Source: Acidobacteriota bacterium (lineage in GTDB: Bacteria > Acidobacteriota > Vicinamibacteria > Vicinamibacterales > UBA2999). From it: 53,730 nucleotides of DNA. Shown here piece after piece: positions 22,702 to 31,526 of this stretch. The notes below the pieces were generated by a model. That model was not told the DNA's origin. It saw only the letters and a list, made by a program, of their open reading frames with translations, and did not search any database. The stretch lies in contig JACQZV010000170.1 in the NCBI GenBank assembly GCA_016213695.1, forward strand, positions 1 through 53,730. Direction: 5' to 3'. The translations under genes were made by a program, and so were the position numbers. Numbering within the stretch: the first letter of the stretch is position 1; each line of letters begins with the position of its first letter.

Positions 22702-23541
22702 ATGAAGGCCACCATCGCCCGCTCGCTCGCTGTTGCGGCCCTCGCGACGCTGGCGCTTCAGTCCGCCCACGCGCAGACGGCGCCCGATCGCGCCAGGGTG
22801 CTTCGCGCGGCGGCCGACGCGCTGGGCATGGTGCGGTGGTCCGACATCGGCACCAACACCACGCGCCTCCCCGGCATCGACATCGTCAACACGCAGGAGC
22901 TGCAGGCGAGCGGGACGATCGACAACGCCGGCCAGGCCGTCACCGGCCAGTATCACGTCACGCTCGGGTACAACCCCGCGGCCATGCGCGTGACGATTAC
23001 GCCGGCCGGCGCCGGCGCCCGGCGGGCGATTCACACGGTGCGCGAGACGTGGGCCTGGGACGAATCGGAGATCGGCGCCGGCCTCGTGCCGGGTAAAGGC
23101 ACCGCCACACCCGCGGCGGCAGCCACGCGCGAGCGGCTGCTCCAGCTCTGGACGCTGCCGTTCGGCGTGGTGAAAGCGGCGCTCGCGGCCGGCGACAAGA
23201 CAACGGTGGCGACCGAGGGCGGCGCCACGGTCGTGACGTTTCCGCTGAGCGGCCCGCTCGCCGGCGTGACGGTGAAGGCCACGCTCGACGCCAGCAGCCT
23301 CGTGACGAAAGTGGAGACGCAGGCCGCCACGCCGGCCCTCGTCACGCAGGCGGAGTACTCGAATTACGCCGATCGCGCCGAGGTGCTCACCGACATCAAG
23401 ACGCCAGGCCGCATCGTCCGGAAACAGGGCGGCCGCACGCTCCTCGATATCGAAGTGAAGACGTGGGAGACCAACAATCCCTATCTGGTCTTCCCCGTTC
23501 CGCCGAGCGTCAAGGCGGCCGCCGCCACCAGTTCCCGCTGA
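22702..23541 (+). CDS. Secreted protein of unknown family
   Basis: 279 residues; ATG at 22702 is two bases after the GRW stop. Signal peptide MKATIARSLAVAALATLALQ then SAHAQ. The rest is predicted to be mostly beta strand: LGMVRWSDIGTNT, an ASGTIDNAGQAVTGQYHV segment, VRITPAG-like strands, and a C-terminal half with ATLDASSLVTKVET, YSNYADRAEVLTDIKTPG and LLDIEVKTW. The layout resembles lipoprotein-carrier-like beta sheets that hold hydrophobic ligands, but no family is recognised and this is a guess. Position suggests a role with the DUF6152-GRW pair. Confidence 0.75.
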   Translation: MKATIARSLAVAALATLALQSAHAQTAPDRARVLRAAADALGMVRWSDIGTNTTRLPGIDIVNTQELQASGTIDNAGQAVTGQYHVTLGYNPAAMRVTITPAGAGARRAIHTVRETWAWDESEIGAGLVPGKGTATPAAAATRERLLQLWTLPFGVVKAALAAGDKTTVATEGGATVVTFPLSGPLAGVTVKATLDASSLVTKVETQAATPALVTQAEYSNYADRAEVLTDIKTPGRIVRKQGGRTLLDIEVKTWETNNPYLVFPVPPSVKAAAATSSR

Positions 23542-23557
23542 TTTCCCGGCGCATCCA

Positions 23558-24595
23558 TTGAAGCTGACGGCCATCGTCGTCGTTGCGTCGTGCGTGCTGT
23601 GCGCTCAGACGACGCGCGGCGATGCACGTGCGCAGGCCGCGCAGGCGGCGACCGCGGTCGGTGCCGCGGTCGAGATCCCCGGCGTGGTCAGAGGCGGCGC
23701 GCCGATCGAACGCATCCTGACGGGCTTTGACGGCCTCGACGATCCGATCGGGCTGACCGACGGAACGCTCGTGTTCTCCGAACCGAACGCGCGGCGTCTC
23801 CACCGGCTGAATCCTGCGACCAATCAGGCGTCGGTGCTCGTGGCCGAGTCCAATGAATCGCACGGCACGACCGAGGACCGCAGCGGGCGCCTGATCTCGG
23901 CGCAGGCGTGGGAGGGCTCGACCAGGATCGGCGTCATCTACCCGCCGGGCGGCCAGGCGGTGCTGGCCGACAATTACGAAGGCCGGCCCTTCAGCCGGCC
24001 GAACGATCTCATCGTCGCCAGAAACGGCGGCGTCTACTTCACCGACCCCGGGCTCACCGCGCAGCAGGCCGACGCGCTGGTCAAGCGGCTCGGCAAGCCG
24101 CTCGGGCCGCGGCTGCCGCCCGCGGTCTATTACCTTCCGCCCGGCGGCCGGCCGATCCGGATCGACAACACGCTGATCCGCCCGAACGGCCTCCAGTTGA
24201 GCCGCGACGAGAAGACGCTCTACCTGGACGACTCGAACGGCGCCGATGTCATCGCCTGGGACATTCAGCCGGACGGCCTGGTGCGCAACCGCCGCGCCTT
24301 CGGTACGCTGACAGGGCGCAGTACGCGCGACAACGGTCTAGGCGGGATCAAGACGTTTGCCGACGGCATGACCATCGACAACGACGGCCGCCTCTACGTG
24401 GCCACCGGCGGCGGTGTCGAAGTGCTGAGCGCGGAGGGACGGCACCTCGGCACCATCCCCGTGAAGTGCCCGCCGGCCGACTGCCAGAACCTCGCGTTCA
24501 GCGGTCCGGAGAAAAGAACCTTGTATGTCGGCGGCGCGGGATCGCTCTACAAGGTGGACATGGTCGCCCGCGGGTTCACCGGCCGCGCCAAGTAA
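23558..24595 (+). CDS. Exported SMP-30/gluconolactonase-like beta-propeller
   Basis: 345 residues from TTG at 23558, the only start giving a signal peptide (MKLTAIVVVASCVLCAQ). Six-bladed propeller features are GFDGLDDPIGLTDGTLVFSE, NDLIVARNGGVYFTDPG (Asn and Asp metal ligands), RPNGLQLSRDEKTLYLDDSN and FADGMTIDNDGRLYVAT. The blade order and acidic metal site fit calcium-dependent lactonases. A CPPADCQNLAF disulfide loop supports a periplasmic location. It probably opens a cyclic ester; the true substrate is not evident. SGNH hydrolase follows. Confidence 0.88.
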   Translation: MKLTAIVVVASCVLCAQTTRGDARAQAAQAATAVGAAVEIPGVVRGGAPIERILTGFDGLDDPIGLTDGTLVFSEPNARRLHRLNPATNQASVLVAESNESHGTTEDRSGRLISAQAWEGSTRIGVIYPPGGQAVLADNYEGRPFSRPNDLIVARNGGVYFTDPGLTAQQADALVKRLGKPLGPRLPPAVYYLPPGGRPIRIDNTLIRPNGLQLSRDEKTLYLDDSNGADVIAWDIQPDGLVRNRRAFGTLTGRSTRDNGLGGIKTFADGMTIDNDGRLYVATGGGVEVLSAEGRHLGTIPVKCPPADCQNLAFSGPEKRTLYVGGAGSLYKVDMVARGFTGRAK

Positions 24596-24683
24596 TCGCG
24601 TTCCGAGATCGCCTTCAGTCCACCGCGACGTTCCGGCCCCAAGGCTTGTGGCGAATAGTCTTCAATCAGTCCGGACGGTCCGC

Positions 24684-24689
24684 TAGCAT
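24684..24689 (+). promoter_or_regulatory. Possible -10 box for the SGNH hydrolase gene
   Basis: TAGCAT lies 20 bases before the GTG; a weak TTCAAT is 17 bases further upstream. Confidence 0.35.
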
Positions 24690-24708
24690 ATCCGCGAGGA
24701 GGATCCCC

Positions 24709-25401
24709 GTGCGTCATCGAGGTTCACTGACACGGCGCCGCGTCATCGCCGCGACCCTGCTGGTTGCTCCCCTGCTCGCGTCGGCCGCGCTGCTCGCGCA
24801 AGTGCCGCCGCGCGATCCCGGTCGCTGGGAATCGGACGTCGCGGGCTTCGAGGCACAGGACCGGCGGACCCCGCCACCCAAAGGCGGCATCGTCTTTGTC
24901 GGCGCCTCGAGCATCGTGCGCTGGAACCTGGCCGAGTTCTTTCCGGATCTGCCGGTGGTCAACCGCGGGTTCGGCGGATCGGAAATGGCCGACACCGCGC
25001 ACTTCGCGGCGCGCACCGTTCTGCCGTACGAGCCGCGCATCGTGGTGCTGTACCCGGGCGAGAACGACATCGCGCGAGGCGTCGCGCCCGAGACGGTCGC
25101 GGCCGGGTTCGAGCGGTTGGTCGCCACCGTGCACGGCGCGCTGCCGAAGACCCGCATCCTGGTGATCGGCCTCAAGCCGACACCCGCCCGCTGGCGGTTC
25201 AATCCGCAGATGCTCGAGACGAACCGGCGCCTGCGTGAGATTGCCGCCCGCCACGACGGCCTCACCTACATCAGCGTGGAAAAAGCGATGCTCGGACCGG
25301 ACAAGCTGCCGCGCCCCGATCTGTTCATCGAGGACGGCCAGCACATGACCCGCGCCGGCTACGAGATCTGGACCGACATCGTCCGGCCGCACCTGCGGTA
25401 G
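24709..25401 (+). CDS. Exported SGNH/GDSL-type hydrolase
   Basis: 230 residues from GTG at 24709, with GAGGAGG before it. An Arg-rich signal peptide with SLTRRRVIAATLLVA precedes the domain; the two arginines make Tat export possible. Catalytic blocks are visible: FVGASSIVRW (S67 nucleophile region), NRGFGGSE (oxyanion Gly), YPGENDI (N119) and DGQHMTRAGY (D209 and H212). This is the usual order for SGNH esterases that deacetylate sugars or hydrolyse esters. The length is close to the minimal domain. Confidence 0.9.
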   Translation: MRHRGSLTRRRVIAATLLVAPLLASAALLAQVPPRDPGRWESDVAGFEAQDRRTPPPKGGIVFVGASSIVRWNLAEFFPDLPVVNRGFGGSEMADTAHFAARTVLPYEPRIVVLYPGENDIARGVAPETVAAGFERLVATVHGALPKTRILVIGLKPTPARWRFNPQMLETNRRLREIAARHDGLTYISVEKAMLGPDKLPRPDLFIEDGQHMTRAGYEIWTDIVRPHLR

Positions 25402-25405
25402 AGCG

Positions 25406-25445
25406 GTGCTCGGGTGCTCGGGTGCTCGGGTGCTCAGGTGCTCGG
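25406..25445 (+). repeat. Tandem 8-bp repeat (GTGCTCGG), five units
   Basis: Four identical units plus one GTGCTCAG, located between the convergent stop codons of the SGNH gene and the following minus-strand gene. The second array in the window with an 8-base period. Confidence 0.85.
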
Positions 25446-25446
25446 T

Positions 25447-25911
25447 TCAAGTGCGGGAAAAGCGCGCCTCGAGCTCCCGCCGCAGCCAACGCAGCTGCGC
25501 CTGAAGCAGGTCGAGCCGCGGGTCGCGGTCCTCGGCGGCCATGCGCGCGAGCGCGTCGAGCGACCCGTCCATGCCGGCAAGCGCCGCCTTCGCCGCAGCC
25601 AGCGCAGCGTCCCGGCAGCCGGGGTCGCCGCTACCCGCGCGCGCGGTGACGAGCGCGAGGTGCACGCCGGCAGGCACCGCCCGGTGATACCGTGCGAACG
25701 ACTCCGCCGGCGTCGGACTGGACGCCTGACGCCCCATGTCGAATGGATAATCCGGGCGCGACAGGAGATACGCGTTGGCCAGACGCGCGTATCTCGCGCT
25801 CATGCGCTCGATCGGGTCGTCGATGTCAGCGAACGGAGCATCGCCCGCCCGCACCAGGGAGCTGAATCCTTCTGTGAGCCGCCACGTGAGGCTCCGGTAG
25901 ATGTTCTGCAT
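25447..25911 (-). CDS. Hypothetical protein, start uncertain
   Basis: 154 residues from ATG at 25911 (MQNIYRSLTWRLTEGFSSLV); a TTG at 25944 is an alternative, and the frame is open to 26205 but that stretch reads as low-complexity arginine and overlaps the next gene's promoter. The product is helical, with PFADIDDPIERMSARYARLA, SRPDYPFDMGRQASS and a C-terminal coiled segment LDLLQAQLRWLRRELEARF. No signal peptide and no family recognised. The stop is immediately next to the 8-bp repeat array. It may be a fragment of a longer protein. Confidence 0.55.
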   Translation of the reverse strand: MQNIYRSLTWRLTEGFSSLVRAGDAPFADIDDPIERMSARYARLANAYLLSRPDYPFDMGRQASSPTPAESFARYHRAVPAGVHLALVTARAGSGDPGCRDAALAAAKAALAGMDGSLDALARMAAEDRDPRLDLLQAQLRWLRRELEARFSRT

Positions 25912-26099
25912 GGCCGCCTCGATGGCCTGCCGCGCGAGCAACAATCGTTCCGCTCGTGAAACCGCGGAATCCCGGCGATCCGAATCGCGGTGTGCAGAAT
26001 GTGCCCGCCGCCGGCGTCTGCAGGTACGCAGAATTGAACGACCCGCGAACGGCACCGCGCCGGCCAGGACATCAGCGCGCCCGACGCGCGCCCGACGCG

Positions 26100-26128
26100 T
26101 TGACAGCGTCCGGATCCGGGTATACGCT
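26100..26128 (+). promoter_or_regulatory. Promoter of the DUF6152-amidohydrolase-GRW operon
   Basis: A perfect TTGACA (26100-26105) is followed after 17 bases by TACGCT (26123-26128), or after 15 by TATACG. The start codon is at 26177, with GAGGAAG before it. Confidence 0.6.
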
Positions 26129-26176
26129 CCCGCCCGACGCAACACCCGTTGCGCATACGCGGTCGAGGAAGCTTCC

Positions 26177-26578
26177 ATGCAGAAGGCACTGGCGGTCGTC
26201 ATCATCGTTGCGGGCCTGTCGATCGCCGGCTCTCCGCTGCTGGCGCACCACGGCCGGGGCGCGACCTACGACATGAAGAAGCAGGTCACGCTCAAAGGCA
26301 CCGTCTCCGAGGTGGCGTGGCGCAATCCGCACGTCGTGATCTATCTAGACGTGAAGGAGCCCGACGGCGCGCTCGTCAACTGGGCGTTCGAAAACAGCAG
26401 CGTCGGGACGCTCGCCCGGCAGGGCTACAACCGCAACACGCTCCGCGCGGGTCAGGAAATCACGGCCATCGTCAATCCGAGCGTCCAGGGCGCGCCGCGG
26501 GGGATCGTCGTCAAAGTTGTCCTGGGTGACGGCCGGGAAATCATGTCCAGGGAAACTGGGGCCAACCCCGTCGACTGA
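26177..26578 (+). CDS. DUF6152 family small exported protein
   Basis: 133 residues from ATG at 26177. Signal peptide MQKALAVVIIVAGLSIAGSP then LLA; predicted mature start is His24-His25 (HHGRGATYDMKKQV). The second conserved histidine is H52 in WRNPHVVIYLDV. WAFENSSVGTLARQGY and VKVVLGDGREI follow the family pattern. Its stop overlaps the start of the amidohydrolase gene (TGATG), an unusual partner for DUF6152; the GRW gene comes after that enzyme. Strong promoter upstream. Confidence 0.9.
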   Translation: MQKALAVVIIVAGLSIAGSPLLAHHGRGATYDMKKQVTLKGTVSEVAWRNPHVVIYLDVKEPDGALVNWAFENSSVGTLARQGYNRNTLRAGQEITAIVNPSVQGAPRGIVVKVVLGDGREIMSRETGANPVD

Positions 26579-27501
26579 TGGCGGACGCCCGCGTCGATTT
26601 CCATCACCATTTCGTCCCGCCGCGCCACCTCGAGGCCATCCTGGCGCAGCGCGAAAGCGGCCGCACGCCCCCCTGGTCGCCGGAGATCTCGCTCGCCGAG
26701 ATGGACAGAAACGGGATTGCCACGTCGATCTGCTCGCTCGTGCAGCCGGGGGTGTGGCTCGGCGGCGCCGACGCGTCGCGGAGGCTGGCGCGCGAGTGCA
26801 ACGAGTACGGCGCGCGCATGGCCGGGGACCACCCGGGGCGCTTCGGCCTGTTCGCGGCCATTCCGCTTCCCGATCCGGACGGCAGCCTGCGGGAGATCGA
26901 GCACGCGCTCGACACGCTCAAGGCCGACGGCATCGGCCTGATGACGAGTTACAACAAGCAGTACCTCGGCGATCCGGCGTTTGCGCCGGTGTACGAGGAG
27001 CTCAATCGCCGCAAGGCCCTCGTCTACGTGCACCCCACACAGCCCACCTGCTGCATGGGCCTCGTCCCGGGTGTCACCGTGTCGACCATCGAGTACGCCA
27101 CCGACACGAGCCGCACGATTGCAAGCCTCGTCTACAGCGGCACAGCCGCGAAGTTTCCGGATATCCGCTTCATCTTTTCGCACGGCGGCGGCACCATGCC
27201 GTTCCTGCTCGGCCGGTTCGAGCGCCTCGCGTCGGAGCGAAAGGATCCCTGGCTGAAGGACGGCGCGGCGCCCCAGTTGCGGAAGTTCTATTACGAGATC
27301 GCCCAGGCCAACCATCGGGGCGCGCTCGATGCGCTGCTGGCGCTGGCGCCGCTGTCGAACGTGCTGTTCGGAACCGATGTGCCCTTCCGCCCGGCGGCCG
27401 AAGCCGTAGAGGGGATGACGGCCTACGGGTTCGCCGAAGCCGAGCGGCGCGCGATCAATCGCGAGAACGCCGAACGCCTTGTACCGAGACTCAGGACCTG
27501 A
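26578..27501 (+). CDS. ACMSD-like amidohydrolase (metal-dependent decarboxylase type)
   Basis: 307 residues with no signal peptide, so probably cytoplasmic. The TIM-barrel metal site is readable: H9-H10-H11 at the end of strand 1, H152 (YVHPT), H202 (FSHGGG) and D267 (FGTDVPF). The pattern HxH, His, His, Asp without a carbamylated lysine and the SHGGG/GTD spacing match the ACMSD branch of amidohydrolases, which decarboxylate or hydrolyse small unsaturated or aromatic acids. It is translationally coupled to DUF6152 and followed, three bases after its stop, by a GRW gene, linking this enzyme type to that pair. Confidence 0.92.
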   Translation: MADARVDFHHHFVPPRHLEAILAQRESGRTPPWSPEISLAEMDRNGIATSICSLVQPGVWLGGADASRRLARECNEYGARMAGDHPGRFGLFAAIPLPDPDGSLREIEHALDTLKADGIGLMTSYNKQYLGDPAFAPVYEELNRRKALVYVHPTQPTCCMGLVPGVTVSTIEYATDTSRTIASLVYSGTAAKFPDIRFIFSHGGGTMPFLLGRFERLASERKDPWLKDGAAPQLRKFYYEIAQANHRGALDALLALAPLSNVLFGTDVPFRPAAEAVEGMTAYGFAEAERRAINRENAERLVPRLRT

Positions 27502-27504
27502 GCC

Positions 27505-28293
27505 ATGCTGAAGCCGCTCACGTGCCTCGCCGTTGCCTGCGCCCTGCTCGTACCCCCGCCGGCAGCGCTGGCGCAGGCCCAGACCGCACCGCGCCGGTTC
27601 AACCCGCGCGATCTCACAGGGTATTGGCTGCGGGACACGGTCAGAGTCAGAGAGCACCCGCCGCTGACGGCGGCCGGCGAAGCGGCCATGAAGGGGCGGA
27701 TCCCCGACGCCAAGGCGCGCGTGCCGTCGGAGTCGACCGACCCGATGTACAAGTGCAATCCGCAGGGCTTTCCACGCCTGGTGTGGGAGGAGAACGAGCC
27801 GATCGAGTTCATCATGCTCCCCGATCGGGTGCTGCAGCTCTTTCAGTGGGAGCGCACGCTGCGCGAGCTGTGGCTCGACGGCCGCGCGCTCCCCTCCGGG
27901 GAGCAGCTCGACAACCTCGGCCCGGCCTGGTACGGGCACTCGGTCGGCCGCTGGGAGGGCGACACGCTCGTGGTGACGACCACCGGCGTGGACGAGCGCG
28001 CGTGGCTCGATCAGTACGGCAACCCCAAGAGCTTCGACGCGCGTTACGAAGAGCGCTACCGCCGCACCGGACCCGACACGATTGAAGGCCAGCTCACGAT
28101 CCACGACCCGAAGAACTTCACCGAGACCTGGACGCACCCGAAGACCACCTTCAGGCGGATGCCGCCCAAGGACGTGACGTTCTTCGGCTGGAAAGGGCTG
28201 TTCTCGGGGGTCACGGAAGCGATCTGCGCGCCGATGAACGAAATCGACGACTACAACAAGCGCTTCCGCGACCCCGCGATCCAGGGCAAGTAG
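27505..28293 (+). CDS. GRW family secreted protein, short form
   Basis: 262 residues; signal peptide to about residue 24. DGxPDxxGxW is replaced by PRDLTGYW. Other motifs: C84 in KCNPQGFPR (84-91), LWLDGRALP, GRWEGDTLVV (148-157), EERYRR and a final HDPKNFTETW. A segment TFFGWKGLFSGVTEAICAP near the C-terminus is not seen in the others. It ends 12 bases from the stop of the convergent TonB receptor. Clearly a GRW homologue, though of a different subgroup. Confidence 0.82.
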   Translation: MLKPLTCLAVACALLVPPPAALAQAQTAPRRFNPRDLTGYWLRDTVRVREHPPLTAAGEAAMKGRIPDAKARVPSESTDPMYKCNPQGFPRLVWEENEPIEFIMLPDRVLQLFQWERTLRELWLDGRALPSGEQLDNLGPAWYGHSVGRWEGDTLVVTTTGVDERAWLDQYGNPKSFDARYEERYRRTGPDTIEGQLTIHDPKNFTETWTHPKTTFRRMPPKDVTFFGWKGLFSGVTEAICAPMNEIDDYNKRFRDPAIQGK

Positions 28294-28305
28294 CTTCGGG
28301 TTCCC

Positions 28306-31251
28306 TCAGAACGTCAGCCGGAACCCCAGCTGCAGCATGCGCGGCTGATAGGCGACGTTGCCGTTGAAGGACGGTCTTCCGAAGGCCGCGCTGCTTTCGT
28401 TCGTGGTGTAGGAACCGTAGTTCGCGTGGTTGAACAGGTTGAACACCTCGAACATCCCGTCGGCCGACACGCGGCCGGCAATCGGGACGCGCTTCTGGAG
28501 CCGCATGTCGACTCGGTGGATCGGCTTGCCCAGGATGGCATTGCGCGGGGAGATGGTGCCGTCGGCGCGCAGCCGCTGCTCCGAGCTGCCTGCCTCGTCA
28601 CGCCGGTCGACGCCGGTGTTGGTCGAGAACCGTTCGCCCGACCCGAAGAAGTAGACGCCGCTTACCTGGAACCCGTAGCCGGCGTCCCAGACGCCGTTCA
28701 CGACCGCGCGGTGGCGCTGATCGCCCCCTTGTCCGAACCCTCCCTGGACGTCCGATCCCGCATAACCGTATGTCCCGCCCATGTCCGCTGACAGCGGGAA
28801 GCCGACCGGCCGCCGCGCCACCACGCCGTTGGAGCCGAGATACCACTGGTCGCGCACCGGCCGCGCGTCGCGAAACGCGCCGATCGTGTACGTGGCCATC
28901 GCCTGCCAGCGGTTGCTGTAGCGCTTGGTGAGCGTGAAGTCGGCGGCGTGGTAGTTCGACCATCCCTCGAGCATCTCGAAGTTCACCAGCCCCCAGTCGG
29001 GGAACGGCCGGTGGCTGATGTCGGTGAACGCGTAATTGGCGCCGGTCGCCGGGTTGTACGACAGGTTCGCGTTCAGCGCGCTCTCCTCGAGCCGGCCGCC
29101 CGTGAACACGTAGTTCACCTCGAACGAACTCGTGTCGCCGAGCTGGCGCTGGATGCCCGCCGACGCCTGATGGCTGTACGACGTCCGGCGTCCCGGATAG
29201 TTGATTTCCTGGTTCAACGTCCGGCGCACGCAGCCCGGCACGAAGCTGACGTCGCAGGCGCGCTCCAGCGCCTGGGCCATCGTCGGTTTCGGCCCGCCCC
29301 ATTCGCCGTCGCCGCTCGGCCCAGGGCCGAACCAGTTCGGCACGAAGTCGGGACGGCCGGTGTTGAGGATCTGATACTCGAAGCGGCGCAGATACGCGTT
29401 GGTCTGCTGCACGCCGTCGTTGGGCGCAAACGCGAAGAACAGGCCGTACCCGCCGCGGATCACCGTGCGGTCGCTCACCCGGAGGTTCATCCCGACGCGC
29501 GGGGCCACGTCGTTCTTGTCGCGCGGCAGATTGCCGGGCAGCCACGGCAGGAACTTCACCTTCTCGGAGTGGCCGTTGCTGTCGATGTCGTACCGCACGC
29601 CGAGATTGAGCGTCAGATTGCCGCCGACCTTCCAGTCGTCCTGCATCCACGCCCCAAAGACATTGCGGAGGGCGTCGTGCCGCTGATTCGAGTCGGAAAG
29701 GCCGTGGAAGACAAAGCGTGTGATGGGCGCCAGCGGCGCGATGTTCCAGGTGGAGGCGTCATTCCAGACGGGAAACAGCGCCTCGATGTTGGCGGGCACC
29801 GGGCCGTTGCGCGCGTCGAGATCACCCATGCAGCGGAGGCACCACCGGAATTCGTTGTGGAACCGGAAGTACTCGCCGCCGAACTTCACGTCGTGCCGGC
29901 CGCCCAGGTCGTACGACGTGGTGTAATCGTCGCGAATGAACTGCGTGTCCTGCAGGATGTTGATCGCATTGGCACCGATCGTGTACCCACGCAGGACGGT
30001 GACCACCGGACTGCCCTGGAGCACCGGATGATACGGGAACGCTCCGCCCTTCCACTGCACGTTGGGCTGGTCCTGCCGCTCGTACGCCGTGGCTCCGCCC
30101 CGGATTTCGTTCACGGCGCGACTGCCGAGCACCTGCGTAAAGGTGCCCGTGTACTGCGGGGTGACCCGCTTCCGCGTGCCGCCGACCGACGGGTGGTTCA
30201 CGGCGCCGCCGCCGGCATAGAAGACGGTGTTGAACCCCGAGACGCGCACCGACAGGCGTGTCTGCGGCGTGAACTGCGCGTCCAGACGTGCCAGCAGTTT
30301 GTGCGAGCGGCTCGGAAATTCCTGATCGATGTTGAAGCTCGGGAACGGGCTGGTGTAGGTGTAGGTCTTCGGTTCCCGCTCGAATTCATACGACCCGAAG
30401 AAATGGATCCGGTCCCGCTTGATCGGCCCGCCAAAGGTCAGACTCACCTGCTGATTGGCGTACGGCAGCACGCGGTGGGTGATGAAGTCCTTGGCGTTGA
30501 ACCTGTCGTCCCGGAAGTAGCCGCCCACACTGCCCGCGAACGCGTTGGTCCCGGACTTGGTGACCGCATTGACGATCATGCCCGAGGAGCGCCCCATCGT
30601 GGCGTCGAACCGGTTCGCCACCACCTCGAACTCCGCAATCGCGTCCCGGCTGAACCCCGGCTGCTCCGAGTCGGTCTGCGAGTGGTAGTTGATGGTGACC
30701 TGCTGGCCGTCGACGTTGGTCTGCGAGTAGCCCTGGCGGAACTGCGCCATCCCGCCCCCTTCGTTCCGGCGGGCGCCCGGCGCGAGCAGCGTCAGGTCCA
30801 TCCAGTTGCGGCCGTTCACCGGCAGATCCTGCATCTGCCGCGGGTCAATGTTGGCGCCCACGGTCGAACCCGTCGTGTCAACCAGCGGCGCCTCCCCCGT
30901 GACCGTCACGGTTTCCTGCACCGTGGACGGCGCCATCTGCATGTTCACCTCCGCCGTCTGGCCGATGAGAATCTGGACGGTCCGGTTGACGGTGGCGAAC
31001 CCGCTCAGTTCGGCGGCGATCCGGTAGCTGCCGACCCGCACCGGCAGCCGGAAGGCCCCGCGCTCGGCGGTGACGGCGGTAAACGTGTTCCCGGTGGCTT
31101 CGTGCACCGCCGTGACGGTGACGCCCGGCAGCACGCCGCCGGTCGAGTCGGTAATCGTGCCGGCGAACGTTGCCTCCTGGGCAAACGCGCGCACCGGCAG
31201 CAGCAGGACCACACACACGAGAAGCGCCCGCTTCAGGACATCGGCTCTCAT
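28306..31251 (-). CDS. Oar-like TonB-dependent receptor, twin A
   Basis: 981 residues from ATG at 31251, preceded by GAGGAGGG; a longer frame upstream lacks a signal. Order: signal peptide (MRADVLKRALLVCVVLLLPV), carboxypeptidase-regulatory domain (about 26-110), plug (DPRQMQDLPVNGRNWMDLTL and following, 115-260) and a barrel ending QLGFRLTF. The protein matches the receptor at 36449 through signal, regulatory domain and plug with only scattered changes; the barrels differ mainly in loops. The two genes therefore come from a recent duplication and likely bind related ligands. A conserved promoter lies about 150 bases upstream. Confidence 0.93.
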   Translation of the reverse strand: MRADVLKRALLVCVVLLLPVRAFAQEATFAGTITDSTGGVLPGVTVTAVHEATGNTFTAVTAERGAFRLPVRVGSYRIAAELSGFATVNRTVQILIGQTAEVNMQMAPSTVQETVTVTGEAPLVDTTGSTVGANIDPRQMQDLPVNGRNWMDLTLLAPGARRNEGGGMAQFRQGYSQTNVDGQQVTINYHSQTDSEQPGFSRDAIAEFEVVANRFDATMGRSSGMIVNAVTKSGTNAFAGSVGGYFRDDRFNAKDFITHRVLPYANQQVSLTFGGPIKRDRIHFFGSYEFEREPKTYTYTSPFPSFNIDQEFPSRSHKLLARLDAQFTPQTRLSVRVSGFNTVFYAGGGAVNHPSVGGTRKRVTPQYTGTFTQVLGSRAVNEIRGGATAYERQDQPNVQWKGGAFPYHPVLQGSPVVTVLRGYTIGANAINILQDTQFIRDDYTTSYDLGGRHDVKFGGEYFRFHNEFRWCLRCMGDLDARNGPVPANIEALFPVWNDASTWNIAPLAPITRFVFHGLSDSNQRHDALRNVFGAWMQDDWKVGGNLTLNLGVRYDIDSNGHSEKVKFLPWLPGNLPRDKNDVAPRVGMNLRVSDRTVIRGGYGLFFAFAPNDGVQQTNAYLRRFEYQILNTGRPDFVPNWFGPGPSGDGEWGGPKPTMAQALERACDVSFVPGCVRRTLNQEINYPGRRTSYSHQASAGIQRQLGDTSSFEVNYVFTGGRLEESALNANLSYNPATGANYAFTDISHRPFPDWGLVNFEMLEGWSNYHAADFTLTKRYSNRWQAMATYTIGAFRDARPVRDQWYLGSNGVVARRPVGFPLSADMGGTYGYAGSDVQGGFGQGGDQRHRAVVNGVWDAGYGFQVSGVYFFGSGERFSTNTGVDRRDEAGSSEQRLRADGTISPRNAILGKPIHRVDMRLQKRVPIAGRVSADGMFEVFNLFNHANYGSYTTNESSAAFGRPSFNGNVAYQPRMLQLGFRLTF

Positions 31252-31401
31252 TACACCCTCCTCTTGGGCGACAGAACTCCACCAGCTACCAGCGCCATCT
31301 CCCTGATGGACCGGGAACAGAACACAAAGACATGGAGGACGCCGAATAAGACCGGAAGACCAGGCGGAAAAACGCAATAAACGCGATAGGAAACGGGCGT
31401 A

Positions 31402-31430
31402 AAACTAGGCCATGTGCCGAGGGACGTCAA
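31402..31430 (-). promoter_or_regulatory. Promoter of TonB receptor twin A
   Basis: On the minus strand TTGACG (31430-31425), a 17-base spacer and TAGTTT (31407-31402). The same boxes with an 18-base spacer precede twin B. The implied leader is about 145 bases. Confidence 0.65.
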
Positions 31431-31526
31431 TACTGGCCGCACGTGGCCGTCGATACCGCCGTCAGAGCGCCAGCTTTACCGTTGGTTCAGTGCCGACAGT
31501 ACGGTCAGCACGGGACGAAAGGAAGG

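Noticed and set aside
25912-26205. N-terminal extension of the hypothetical gene at 25447
   Set aside because: The upstream frame is low-complexity arginine, overlaps the promoter and start of the divergent DUF6152 gene, and has no ribosome site.
28948-31380. An 810-codon open frame opposite receptor twin A
   Set aside because: Antisense shadow; the similar shadow opposite twin B confirms it follows receptor codons.
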